8,268 nt of DNA, taken from positions 1 through 8,268 of the forward strand of contig CACXCH010000021.1 in NCBI GenBank assembly GCA_902766085.1, given 5' to 3'. Of this stretch, positions 1 to 6,590 are shown piece by piece. This DNA comes from an uncultured Eubacteriales bacterium (GTDB lineage Bacteria > Bacillota > Clostridia > TANB77 > CAG-508). A program made the position numbers and the translations under genes. Numbering within the stretch: position 1 is the first letter of the stretch; each line of letters begins with the position of its first letter. The notes beneath the pieces were generated by a model that worked only from the letters and a program-made list of their open reading frames with translations, was not told the DNA's origin and ran no database searches.

Positions 1-2312
1 GTTGTCATCAATTTATAAAGTTCCATATTCTTTGGAAACCTATTAACAAATGGAACTAGAGCAGAGCCAACTTTTATTAAACCTTCACCTGCTCCAACAT
101 TTGTAATATATGACAATTGTGTATCAGAAATATTTAAAAGTTTTGCAAGTTCTAATCTATCTGAATATGCTTGATTAAGCATTATAATAAATTCTGAGTT
201 TCCAAGCATCGTTCTTGCCGTATGGCTTTGTAATAAATCTTCTACATTTTGTGTAATTCCAGTTGCATAAGCTCCATACTTTCTTACCCTTTTCCATAGT
301 GTAAATAGAAAGTTTGCTGAATATTCATATTGAAACAATAAGTAAATTTCATCAATGAAGATATATGTATGTTTTCCTTTTGCTCTATTACTTGTAATTC
401 TGTTTAATATGCTATCAAGAACTACAAGCATTCCAATTGGTAGTAATTGTTTTCCTAAATCAAGAATATCATAGCAAATCAAATTATTGGTAGTATCAAC
501 ATTAGTGTTCATTGCAAAAGTATTTAATGATCCGTCTGTAAATAATTCTATTGCTAAAGCTATTTCTTTCGCCTCAGGCTCATCTTGTTTTAAAAGTTCT
601 TCTCTAAAATCTTGCAATGTTGGTGGTATTCCTTGATAATTGCCTTGTTGAAATACTCTATAAACATTTGCAGTGCATCTATCAATAATTGATTTTTGCT
701 TTGGACCTAGATTTCCACTTCCAATTAACTGCTCACACAAAGACAAAATAAATTCTGATTTTAATATTACAGGATTTGCTCCATCTCCATACTCACTATT
801 CATGTCCATTGCATTTATATGATTTTTACTTGTTGCTGATATTTTAATTACTTCTCCACCTAATGCTTTTACTAATTTTGAATACTCTCTTTCTGGGTCG
901 ATTATAATAATGTCTGCGTTAGGCTCTCGAAGTTTAAATGAAACTATTTCTTGCTTACCTGCAAATGACTTACCACTTCCAGAAACTCCAAGAATAAATG
1001 AATTACCATTTAATAATTGTTTTCTATCAGCAATAATCATATTTTTACTTATAACATTTTGACCATAAAAAATGCCATTCTCGTGCCTAATTTCTTGCAC
1101 TTTGAATGGCATAAACACAGCTAAAGATTCTGTTGTTAACGTTCTTAATGCATCTATTTTTCTTACTCCAAATGGTAATACAGTATTAAGTCCATCTAAC
1201 TGTTGAAATCTTAATATCCCAAGTTGACACAAGTTCTTTCTTGCAATTTGCCTTATAGTGTCTGTATCTGTTTCTAATTTTTCTTTTGTATTATCTGTAA
1301 TTACCATTGTAATAACTGCTAAAAACATTCTTTGATCACGATTGATTAAATCATCTAAAAATTCTTTTGTTTCGTTTCGCTCTTGCTCCATATCATATGG
1401 AATAATTGCTGAAAAATTATTGTTTGAATTTTGTTTTCTTTGCCAATTTGTAATATTTGTTTCAACACCAAGTCTTCTATTCTCTGCCTCTTTGACTGCT
1501 TCATCCATAGGAATTGGAATAATGTCAATAGATAACATCATATTCTTGCTTAAATCTGTAAGTTCTGTTACCATTGAATCTTTTATATAACTTGCATATT
1601 CCTTTAAAAACAAAACTCTCCCATATCTATTCCCTATCTTAAAATAATCTTTTTCAAACTCTGCAGTGTCAGAGCAAATAAAATCTTTAAAATTATGTCC
1701 TTTTTTCATAGTTTCGTGTATATTAAAATGAAATGATGTTTCCTCTCCTGTTCTGTAAAAGTCATGTGCTATTCTTAATCTTTCTTCTGCATTTAATTCA
1801 ACACATTTTGAGCCTAAACTATTAAAATGATTTATTAAATCTGTTCCAGTTCTTGAAAAATAGCTTCTTGCTTCTTCAATAGAGTCTTTATATACTGATA
1901 TTGTGATTATTTTTTCTTGAACAATTCCATTTGCCTCTCTAGATTGGGCAATTAACATATTGTTATATTCGTGTCTAAACTTATCTAAATCATCTCCAGT
2001 ATCTTTTAAAAGAATTGTTTTCTCAAAATCTAATTTATTTATTCTTCTATTGTTTATTGTAATAGTTGTAGTTGCTCCTGTATCTAACGAATTTAAAAGC
2101 TCTGAATAATCTAAAAACATTGCTTCTTTATCTTCTTTACTTGCTACTGCATAATTTATATCCATAAATTTATAACTTTTGGAATACTTATTATTACCAA
2201 CAAGGAATATTCCATCTTCCCATATACAATCAACAGGAATTATGTCTTGAACAGATTTAGGTATTTTCAGTTTTTCTTTATCTTGTTTAAATATTCTATT
2301 TAGAGTTTTCAT
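1..2312 (-). CDS. VirB4-like conjugation ATPase (CD1110-like), 3' end cut by the left window edge
   Basis: Hexameric ATPase at the cytoplasmic face of the mating channel that energises assembly and transfer. The frame is open from the ATG at 2312 to base 1 without a stop, giving 770 residues plus two bases. The start has AAAAGGAGG 9 bases upstream and reads MKTLNRIFKQDKEKLKIPKS. The N-terminal domain (about 1-400) includes the region around VKEAENRRLGVETNITNWQR, a segment common in VirB4/TraE proteins of these elements. The motor domain has Walker A GVSGSGKSF at 442-450, followed by ADIIIIDPEREYSKLVKALG, and Walker B YIFIDEIYLLF (650-660) with Asp654/Glu655. Then come RKYGAYATGITQNVEDLL and, at the edge, NRFPKNMELYKLMTT, which in relatives lies a few residues before the stop, so little is missing. 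No frameshift was seen. No signal peptide; peripheral membrane association with the PrgI-like protein is expected. Confidence 0.93.
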   Translation of the reverse strand, partial: MKTLNRIFKQDKEKLKIPKSVQDIIPVDCIWEDGIFLVGNNKYSKSYKFMDINYAVASKEDKEAMFLDYSELLNSLDTGATTTITINNRRINKLDFEKTILLKDTGDDLDKFRHEYNNMLIAQSREANGIVQEKIITISVYKDSIEEARSYFSRTGTDLINHFNSLGSKCVELNAEERLRIAHDFYRTGEETSFHFNIHETMKKGHNFKDFICSDTAEFEKDYFKIGNRYGRVLFLKEYASYIKDSMVTELTDLSKNMMLSIDIIPIPMDEAVKEAENRRLGVETNITNWQRKQNSNNNFSAIIPYDMEQERNETKEFLDDLINRDQRMFLAVITMVITDNTKEKLETDTDTIRQIARKNLCQLGILRFQQLDGLNTVLPFGVRKIDALRTLTTESLAVFMPFKVQEIRHENGIFYGQNVISKNMIIADRKQLLNGNSFILGVSGSGKSFAGKQEIVSFKLREPNADIIIIDPEREYSKLVKALGGEVIKISATSKNHINAMDMNSEYGDGANPVILKSEFILSLCEQLIGSGNLGPKQKSIIDRCTANVYRVFQQGNYQGIPPTLQDFREELLKQDEPEAKEIALAIELFTDGSLNTFAMNTNVDTTNNLICYDILDLGKQLLPIGMLVVLDSILNRITSNRAKGKHTYIFIDEIYLLFQYEYSANFLFTLWKRVRKYGAYATGITQNVEDLLQSHTARTMLGNSEFIIMLNQAYSDRLELAKLLNISDTQLSYITNVGAGEGLIKVGSALVPFVNRFPKNMELYKLMT

Positions 2313-2337
2313 CAAAACTTTCCTCCTTTTCAACCTT

Positions 2338-2802
2338 TTATTTGTATAGATCTTCTATAACATTAGCGTCTTTTTCTTTTTCGACATTTTTTGACTTATT
2401 TTTCTTTTTCTTCTTATTTTTTCTTTCTTTAAATTTGTTTTGAGGCTTTATTATGCCTTCCTTTAAATCTCTATTGATTATATCTCTAAAAGCCTCTGCA
2501 TATATATTCTGTGCTTTAAATGTTAATTGCTTTGGAATTAAAAACTCTGATTTAAGAAAAGCAACAAGAGCCTTTTCAGCTGTCATTCCGTTATATTTTA
2601 TAAATCCCAATGCTGCAAATGGTGCTGCACCTAAAATACATACCCAGCTCAATGTTTCTACACCAAAATGTGGTTTTAAAACAAAATATAATCCTACTGC
2701 AACAATACAAGCTAGAATAGAAAAAATGAACTGACGCATTGTCAGTCCAAAAAAGATACTTTCACTAAATTCTCTTATATCTTTATTAACCTTAACTTCC
2801 AT
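2338..2802 (-). CDS. PrgI-family, VirB3-like membrane protein
   Basis: PrgI-family proteins are small membrane components of Gram-positive mating channels, placed directly before the VirB4 ATPase as VirB3 is in Gram-negative systems. This 154-residue protein starts MEVKVNKDIREFSESIFFGL, an N-terminal motif typical of the family (VNKDI...E.I.FGLT.RQ), then has two membrane helices at about 22-42 and 49-68. A conserved-looking amphipathic region (TAEKALVAFLKSEFLIPKQL, 74-93) follows. From about residue 124 there is a strongly basic, Lys-rich tail with a run of five Lys, ending in a more acidic stretch; this tail is probably disordered. The start ATG lies 3 bases after the preceding stop and 11 bases after an AAGGAGG inside the previous gene. 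Its stop TAA comes 25 bases before the virB4-like ATG. Confidence in the family is high. Confidence 0.9.
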   Translation of the reverse strand: MEVKVNKDIREFSESIFFGLTMRQFIFSILACIVAVGLYFVLKPHFGVETLSWVCILGAAPFAALGFIKYNGMTAEKALVAFLKSEFLIPKQLTFKAQNIYAEAFRDIINRDLKEGIIKPQNKFKERKNKKKKKNKSKNVEKEKDANVIEDLYK

Positions 2803-2805
2803 AAA

Positions 2806-3225
2806 CTATCTTGCCTCCTTGTTTCTCTTATTTCTTTCTTTTTGTTTTTCCAAATTTTGCTTAACTTTCTCATACATATCTTCATCTATTATTTTAAAAT
2901 CTTTTGGTTCTTTTTCTCCTATTTGCAAACTATTTAATCTATCAATGATTTTTTCTCTTAAGTTTGGATCTGCTTTGTCTAAAAATTCTCCATAAGTTGT
3001 GATTACTGGATCCATGCTTATTTTTTGCTCATCATAAATTTTTAAATCCATCATTTCCATATTTCTATTAAAACTTACAATTACATCAGGTAAATCTTGC
3101 TCTCTTACTAAAACTTCATCAATTCCTGTATCCACATAATATAAATGTTCTTTCTTATCTTTTATTATTTTCTTAATTTCATCTTCTGTATAAAATTTTA
3201 TTTTAAATTCCTTTTTATCTTCCAT
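2806..3225 (-). CDS. uncharacterised soluble charged protein in the transfer operon (139 aa)
   Basis: I do not recognise a characterised family. The product has no signal peptide or membrane segment and is rich in Asp, Glu and Lys, so it is expected in the cytoplasm. Visible parts are an N-terminal YTEDEIKKIIKDKKEHLYY (12-30), a beta-rich-looking middle with DEVLVREQDLPDVIVSF (36-52) and DLKIYDEQKI (60-69), the segment PVITTYGEFLDKADPNLREK (73-92), and a basic helical tail from about 115. The gene is clearly translated: AGGAGG lies 6 bases before the ATG, overlapping the virB6-like stop, and its own end carries the AAGGAGG for the PrgI-like gene 3 bases downstream. Lying between two membrane-channel genes, it may be an assembly factor or cytoplasmic partner of the channel, but that is only context. 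Confidence 0.75.
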   Translation of the reverse strand: MEDKKEFKIKFYTEDEIKKIIKDKKEHLYYVDTGIDEVLVREQDLPDVIVSFNRNMEMMDLKIYDEQKISMDPVITTYGEFLDKADPNLREKIIDRLNSLQIGEKEPKDFKIIDEDMYEKVKQNLEKQKERNKRNKEAR

Positions 3226-3235
3226 CTTCTACCTC

Positions 3236-4063
3236 CTATAATCCCATCATCTCTTTAACTATTCTGTCTGACATTCTAATTGTGCCAACTAAGACTAGCA
3301 TATTAAATATTAGCTCTGTTATATATTTCCAAACCATTGTAGCAGTTGCAACTCCTGTATCTACATTTGGTGGACTTGTTGCAAAACTTGAGAAAATAAT
3401 ACACGCTAAAACTATAATTGCCCCTTCCAAACAAACCGCAGTATAACTTTTCAAGAAACTTCTTCCAACATTTTGTGTTGGCTCACCTGCAAAAGTACTT
3501 AAAGGAATTGGGGCTATTGCAGTATACATATATAACTTAAAAAATCTACCATATACAGTTAATATCAAAATGAATGAAAGTATGGTTACAAATAAACTTC
3601 CTAAAAGTGTTATTGCCCATAAAGGTATACTATCAAAAAATCCAACATTATTTATTGCATCAATTATTTGTTGTGGAAGGCTCATTTCAGTTACGCCAAA
3701 AGATGTTTTCGACATTATCGTTGATACAATTCCCTGTATAATTTTAAATATTGTCAACATTAAATCCATTCCATAAGTTACAATTATTTTAGCAATTACA
3801 AATCGCAGGAACAATTTCAGGGCTTGTTCTGGTCTTTTTATTTCTGAAAAATTACCACATGTTTTCATTACTCCAATAACAAAGAACAAAACAAGTAATG
3901 CATAACTTATTGCTTGTAATCCACCATTTATTGAAACTATAACATTCCAAATTGCTCCACCTTTAAAATTTTCTGGACTTTGAGTTACCAGTGAATAAAT
4001 TTCTGATAACTTTCCATTCCAAGTATTTAATGAATTTTGCAAATTATCTACTATCCAGCTCAC
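3236..4063 (-). CDS. VirB6/TrbL-like polytopic membrane protein (CD1112-like)
   Basis: Probable channel-forming membrane subunit of the type IV secretion machinery. From the GTG at 4063 it has 275 residues, opening MSWIVDNLQN. About five or six hydrophobic segments are visible: roughly 46-66, 85-112 (which may be two), 147-171, 174-190, 207-229 and 247-263, typical of VirB6/TrbL proteins. The polar loop CGNFSEIKRPEQALKLFLRF (69-88) and AIAPIPLSTFAGEPTQNVGR (182-201) look like the family's conserved cytoplasmic or re-entrant parts; the latter resembles the APIPLA-type motif of TrbL-like proteins. There is no cleavable signal peptide. It is the first gene after the intergenic gap and may be coupled to the short leader ORF. 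Its stop TAG lies within the next gene's TAGGAGG. The alternative start at 4072 is rejected because it overlaps the ribosome binding site. Family assignment is good; the exact subfamily is from memory. Confidence 0.85.
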   Translation of the reverse strand: MSWIVDNLQNSLNTWNGKLSEIYSLVTQSPENFKGGAIWNVIVSINGGLQAISYALLVLFFVIGVMKTCGNFSEIKRPEQALKLFLRFVIAKIIVTYGMDLMLTIFKIIQGIVSTIMSKTSFGVTEMSLPQQIIDAINNVGFFDSIPLWAITLLGSLFVTILSFILILTVYGRFFKLYMYTAIAPIPLSTFAGEPTQNVGRSFLKSYTAVCLEGAIIVLACIIFSSFATSPPNVDTGVATATMVWKYITELIFNMLVLVGTIRMSDRIVKEMMGL

Positions 4064-4113
4064 TATCTGCACCTCCTGTTTAATAAAGGTATGTCTTTAT
4101 TTTTAAAAATCAT
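4063..4113 (-). CDS. possible leader peptide, 16 codons, coupled to the virB6-like gene
   Basis: A short ORF reads MIFKNKDIPLLNRRCR and then TAG. It has a perfect AGGAGG at an ideal 8-base distance. Its stop shares one G with the GTG start of the virB6-like gene (TAGTG), and it covers that gene's own Shine-Dalgarno site, which supplies its two Arg codons AGG AGG. This arrangement is typical of translational coupling, where ribosomes on the leader keep the downstream start open or re-initiate there. The peptide has no recognisable function. The tandem rare-type AGG codons could slow ribosomes, but they are explained equally well as the ribosome binding site read in frame. It could instead be a chance ORF in a duplicated translation-initiation region. 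Confidence 0.45.
   Translation of the reverse strand: MIFKNKDIPLLNRRCR
4072..4077 (-). promoter_or_regulatory. Shine-Dalgarno site deciding the virB6-like start
   Basis: AGGAGG on the minus strand ends at 4072. A GTG at 4072 overlaps the site itself and cannot be served by it, while the GTG at 4063 lies exactly 8 bases downstream. The site therefore fixes the start three codons later than the longest open frame would give. Confidence 0.8.
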
Positions 4114-4121
4114 TTGCCATT

Positions 4122-4127
4122 CCTCCT
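4122..4127 (-). promoter_or_regulatory. strong Shine-Dalgarno site of the 16-codon leader ORF
   Basis: A perfect AGGAGG on the minus strand stands 8 bases before the ATG at 4113. It is 59 bases upstream of the start of the virB6-like gene and too far away to serve it, so the site is otherwise unexplained. It is the main reason for proposing that the short ORF is translated. Confidence 0.6.
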
Positions 4128-4140
4128 AAAATAAAATAAG

Positions 4141-4181
4141 ACAGGCTTTTACCATTAAAATGATAAATTTTACCTGCCTAT
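4141..4181 (-). other. weak RNA hairpin in the gap between the pilin-like and virB6-like genes; possible attenuator or processing site
   Basis: In minus-strand RNA, AUAGGC (4181-4176) can pair with GCCUGU (4146-4141) with one G-U pair, enclosing a perfect inner stem UAAAAU/AUUUUA (4172-4167 with 4161-4156) around a 5-base loop. The outer stem is followed by the T-rich run CTTATTTTATTTTA. The U tract is interrupted and the GC part is short, so this would be at most a weak terminator. It lies in the only sizeable intergenic gap of the operon, right after the pilin-like gene, where partial termination or 3'-end stabilisation would raise pilin output over downstream genes. This role is inference. 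Confidence 0.4.
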
Positions 4182-4207
4182 AGTTTTTCTTTTCCTATTT
4201 TTTAAAT

Positions 4208-4591
4208 TTAGCCCCCTGTTATTAAGTTTAATATTTCTTTTGCAAATGTAATAACAATTCCACCTGCAAGAGTCATAATTCCATTGGCTCTTTGTGTTGG
4301 GTCGTGTGATTTTAAGCTCATTCCTAATTGAACAACACCAAAACCTAATATAATCATTCCGACAGCTCTAATTAAGCCAAATATAAAATTTGATAAATTA
4401 TTTACAACGGCAAGTGGATCATCAGCTGCAAAAACTGGTAACATCTTTGCAATATTTAAAGCTAATGCATAACCTACAATTATTAAAACTCTTTTTAAAT
4501 GTTTGTTCATTTTCTTTTTTTCTTTCTTCTCTGGCACAATTTGAATATCTGCCTTATAAAATTCATTCTCATTATTTTTAATCATTTTCAT
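4208..4591 (-). CDS. VirB2/Maff2-like small membrane protein (putative conjugative pilin) with N-terminal extension
   Basis: Probably the pilin-like subunit of the mating channel, inferred from position and architecture. Of 127 residues, 1-27 are charged and Lys/Glu-rich. Residues 28-55 form a classical signal peptide: MNKHLKR, a hydrophobic core (VLIIVGYALALNIA), then the peptidase-type motif Val-Phe-Ala before ADDP. Cleavage would leave about 72 residues with two membrane helices (about 66-90 and 104-124) joined by a short polar loop, KSHDPTQRANG, and a GG C-terminus. This matches the size and topology of VirB2 and Maff2-type proteins, which occupy this place between virD4 and virB6 in Tn1549-like elements. 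The start at 4591 has a good ribosome binding site inside virD4; ATGs at 4585 or 4510 are alternatives. It overlaps virD4 by 14 bases. Topology is clear; the pilin role is inference. Confidence 0.75.
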   Translation of the reverse strand: MKMIKNNENEFYKADIQIVPEKKEKKKMNKHLKRVLIIVGYALALNIAKMLPVFAADDPLAVVNNLSNFIFGLIRAVGMIILGFGVVQLGMSLKSHDPTQRANGIMTLAGGIVITFAKEILNLITGG

Positions 4592-6401
4592 AATTTAAAT
4601 TCTCCTTTACATATTTTTCAATTTCATCTTCTGAAACTAATTCATATTCATTTTCTTTAATTTCTTGTACTTTTCTTTCTTTTGTTGCATTTTCAATATC
4701 ACTAATATTAAATGAAATACTTGCTATTGCTCTTTCAGTTGTTCCATGTTCATAGGGCTTAGATAATCCATTTGCAGTATATTTTACATTTGGATGTTCT
4801 AGCATATTATATTTAAAATCTTTAACAGGTCTTTCACCTCTTATAAATAATAAAGCATATTTATTGTCTAGCATTCTTACTTCATCTGGCGTCATAAGTT
4901 CTCTACCTGTTATTTGATAATTTGTAGAATAACTTCCGTGTTGCCCAAAGGTTCTACCATAAGTATCTGTATCAATTGTTTCTTTTCCTAAAAGTTCTGA
5001 AACATACTTATGTGTTGATTGTTCATTTCCACCTAAATAAAGAAAAGTATCGCAGTTTCCTACAATACTTTCCCATTGCTTTTCAAATAAAGCCTTTAAT
5101 TGGGCTAAATTTTGCAAAATAATTGAAACGCTTACATTTCTACTTCTCATTACAGATAGTATTTTATCAAAATCGTCTGGTAATGAAACATTTGCAAATT
5201 CATCCATAACAAAATGAACGTGAATTGGTAAACTTCCGCCATATTTATAGTCAGCAGTATAAAACAATTGTTGAAAAAGTTGTGTATATAAAATACTAAC
5301 TAAAAAATTAAATGATGTATCATTATCAGGTATTATAGCAAATAATGCTGTTTTCTTTTCTCCTAGTTGCCACAAATCCATTTCATCTGTTATTGTTAAA
5401 TTTGCTAAACTTTCTAAATTAAATTTTTCTAGTCTTGATTGTAATGTAACTTGAATAGATTTTAATGTTTTAGATGAACCTGAATGGTAACTTCTATAAT
5501 ATTTTAATGCTATATGATTTGGATTTTCTGTTTCAAGTCTATTAAACAAAACATCTAATGCACTTTCCTGTCCATCATCATCTTCATCATTAACTTCTCC
5601 AGCTCTTAACATTTCCATAACCATACTAAAATTTTGCTCTTCAGGAGGTGCTTTATAATATAAGTAAAATATAAGTGCTAATAAAAGCATACTTGCTGCA
5701 GTATCCCAAAAAGGATCTTGGGTTGTGCTTCCTTTTGGAGTTGTAGATTTAAAAAGGTTAGTTACTAATCTTTGAACATCATTATCATTTCTTAAATATA
5801 CAAAAGGATTGTAACAATGTGATTTTTCCATATTTATTAAATCTAAAACTTTTACTTCATAACCTTTTAACTTAAGTAAATAACCTGTATCTCTTAATAT
5901 TTCTCCTTTGGGGTCTAACACTACAAAACTTGAATTTGCTTGCATAACATTAGGTTTGCAATAACTAAAAGTTTTACCAGCACCAGAGCCACCAACTACT
6001 AATACATTTAAGTTTCTTTTATGTTTTCTACCATTTAGACCAATTTCGACATTTTTCGTCAATGTTTTGTTCATGTTTTCAGGATATTGTTTATACTTTT
6101 TATTTAATTTTTTAGTATCTCCCCATCTTGCTGAACCATATTCTTGTTTTCTTCTATAATTTTTCCTTGTGCTTTCAAATAAGGCAATTAAAATAAAATA
6201 TAAAGCTAAAAAAATAAGAATAGTTTTTAGACTATTCTCTGACCAAGTAATATTTAATGGATTATCGAATATCATATTCCCATTTTTAATTACATTTATT
6301 ATTCCTTTGTCCATATATCGTGCAACCAATAAACTAAACCATATTACAGGAACAATACCAATAAGATATAGAATTTTATCTACTTTTTTATCTTGATTCA
6401 T
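4578..6401 (-). CDS. VirD4/TraG-family type IV coupling protein (CD1115-like)
   Basis: Inner-membrane ATPase that recruits the relaxase-DNA complex to the mating channel. The 607-residue length is normal for the family. Two N-terminal membrane helices are visible (about residues 9-30 and 58-76) with a short external loop between them. The cytoplasmic motor follows: Walker A GGSGAGKT at 137-144, the conserved VVLDPKGEILRDTG at 160-173, and Walker B HFVMDEFAN at 396-404 with Asp400/Glu401. The ILQNLAQLKALF block (428-439), characteristic of TraG/VirD4 proteins, is present, as is an acidic insert EDDDGQE at 273-279 within the all-alpha domain region. All motor residues look intact. The start is set by an AGAGG site 6 bases before the ATG, inside the preceding small gene; the stop overlaps the next gene by 14 bases. 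It resembles the CD1115 type of C. difficile conjugative transposons. Confidence 0.95.
   Translation of the reverse strand: MNQDKKVDKILYLIGIVPVIWFSLLVARYMDKGIINVIKNGNMIFDNPLNITWSENSLKTILIFLALYFILIALFESTRKNYRRKQEYGSARWGDTKKLNKKYKQYPENMNKTLTKNVEIGLNGRKHKRNLNVLVVGGSGAGKTFSYCKPNVMQANSSFVVLDPKGEILRDTGYLLKLKGYEVKVLDLINMEKSHCYNPFVYLRNDNDVQRLVTNLFKSTTPKGSTTQDPFWDTAASMLLLALIFYLYYKAPPEEQNFSMVMEMLRAGEVNDEDDDGQESALDVLFNRLETENPNHIALKYYRSYHSGSSKTLKSIQVTLQSRLEKFNLESLANLTITDEMDLWQLGEKKTALFAIIPDNDTSFNFLVSILYTQLFQQLFYTADYKYGGSLPIHVHFVMDEFANVSLPDDFDKILSVMRSRNVSVSIILQNLAQLKALFEKQWESIVGNCDTFLYLGGNEQSTHKYVSELLGKETIDTDTYGRTFGQHGSYSTNYQITGRELMTPDEVRMLDNKYALLFIRGERPVKDFKYNMLEHPNVKYTANGLSKPYEHGTTERAIASISFNISDIENATKERKVQEIKENEYELVSEDEIEKYVKENLNYEND
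4601..4607 (-). promoter_or_regulatory. Shine-Dalgarno site setting the start of the pilin-like gene
   Basis: AAGGAGA on the minus strand lies inside the last codons of the virD4-like gene, 9 bases before the ATG at 4591 and 15 before a second ATG at 4585. The internal ATG at 4510, which would begin directly at a textbook signal peptide, has only A-rich sequence with no clear Shine-Dalgarno match. The site therefore favours the longer form of the protein. Confidence 0.7.
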
Positions 6402-6579
6402 TTCTTACCTCTTTCATAAATCCTTTCACTGGACTATCAATAACTTGAAGTAATAAGGTATCAACATCTATTGTGTTTATGCCTTCATTTAAGCATTTAG
6501 TTCGTAAATCATTTAAAGCATTTATAAGTAAGTGATATTGTTCTTCAGTAAAGTATAAAACCCTTTTTTGACTAGCCAT
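6388..6579 (-). CDS. small conserved-context protein of unknown function (63 aa)
   Basis: I do not assign a function. The 63-residue product is soluble, has no signal peptide or membrane helix, and contains a helical-looking core (TEEQYHLLINALNDLRTKCL, residues 11-30) followed by VDTLLLQVIDSPV (39-51). ICEs of the Tn1549 type commonly carry a small ORF between the pcfB-like and virD4-like genes, and this one sits in that place, so a role at the coupling-protein step is possible but only inferred. It is a real gene: AGGAGG lies 7 bases before the ATG and overlaps the stop of the upstream gene, while the 3' end overlaps the start of the virD4-like gene by 14 bases. That overlap suggests it also serves to couple translation of the ATPase. 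Confidence 0.75.
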   Translation of the reverse strand: MASQKRVLYFTEEQYHLLINALNDLRTKCLNEGINTIDVDTLLLQVIDSPVKGFMKEVRNESR

Positions 6580-6590
6580 TAGAGTACCTC

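Noticed and set aside
1342..1590. 82-codon open frame on the plus strand
   Set aside because: It is antisense to the continuous virB4-like coding frame, has no ribosome binding site of note and its product resembles no protein family.
2380..2435. T/C-rich run on the plus strand resembling a simple repeat or terminator tract
   Set aside because: It is the Lys-rich tail codons (AAA/AAG) of the PrgI-like protein read from the other strand; no stem precedes it.
2453..2734. 93-codon plus-strand frame opposite the PrgI-like gene
   Set aside because: Shadow of the well-supported PrgI-family gene; composition follows the complementary codons.
3570..3776. 68-codon plus-strand frame inside the virB6-like gene
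   Set aside because: Antisense shadow; no Shine-Dalgarno and no family resemblance.
4160..4207. possible minus-strand promoter (TTTAAA and TATAGG) in the gap
   Set aside because: Such hexamers are expected by chance in DNA this AT-rich; the -35-like part is a poor match and the surrounding genes look like one operon.
4390..4581. 63-codon plus-strand frame opposite the pilin-like gene
   Set aside because: Antisense shadow of a gene with a clear signal peptide and membrane helices.
6169..6396. 75-codon plus-strand frame opposite the N-terminus of the virD4-like gene
   Set aside because: Its hydrophobic look is the mirror of the complementary membrane-helix codons; there is no ribosome binding site.
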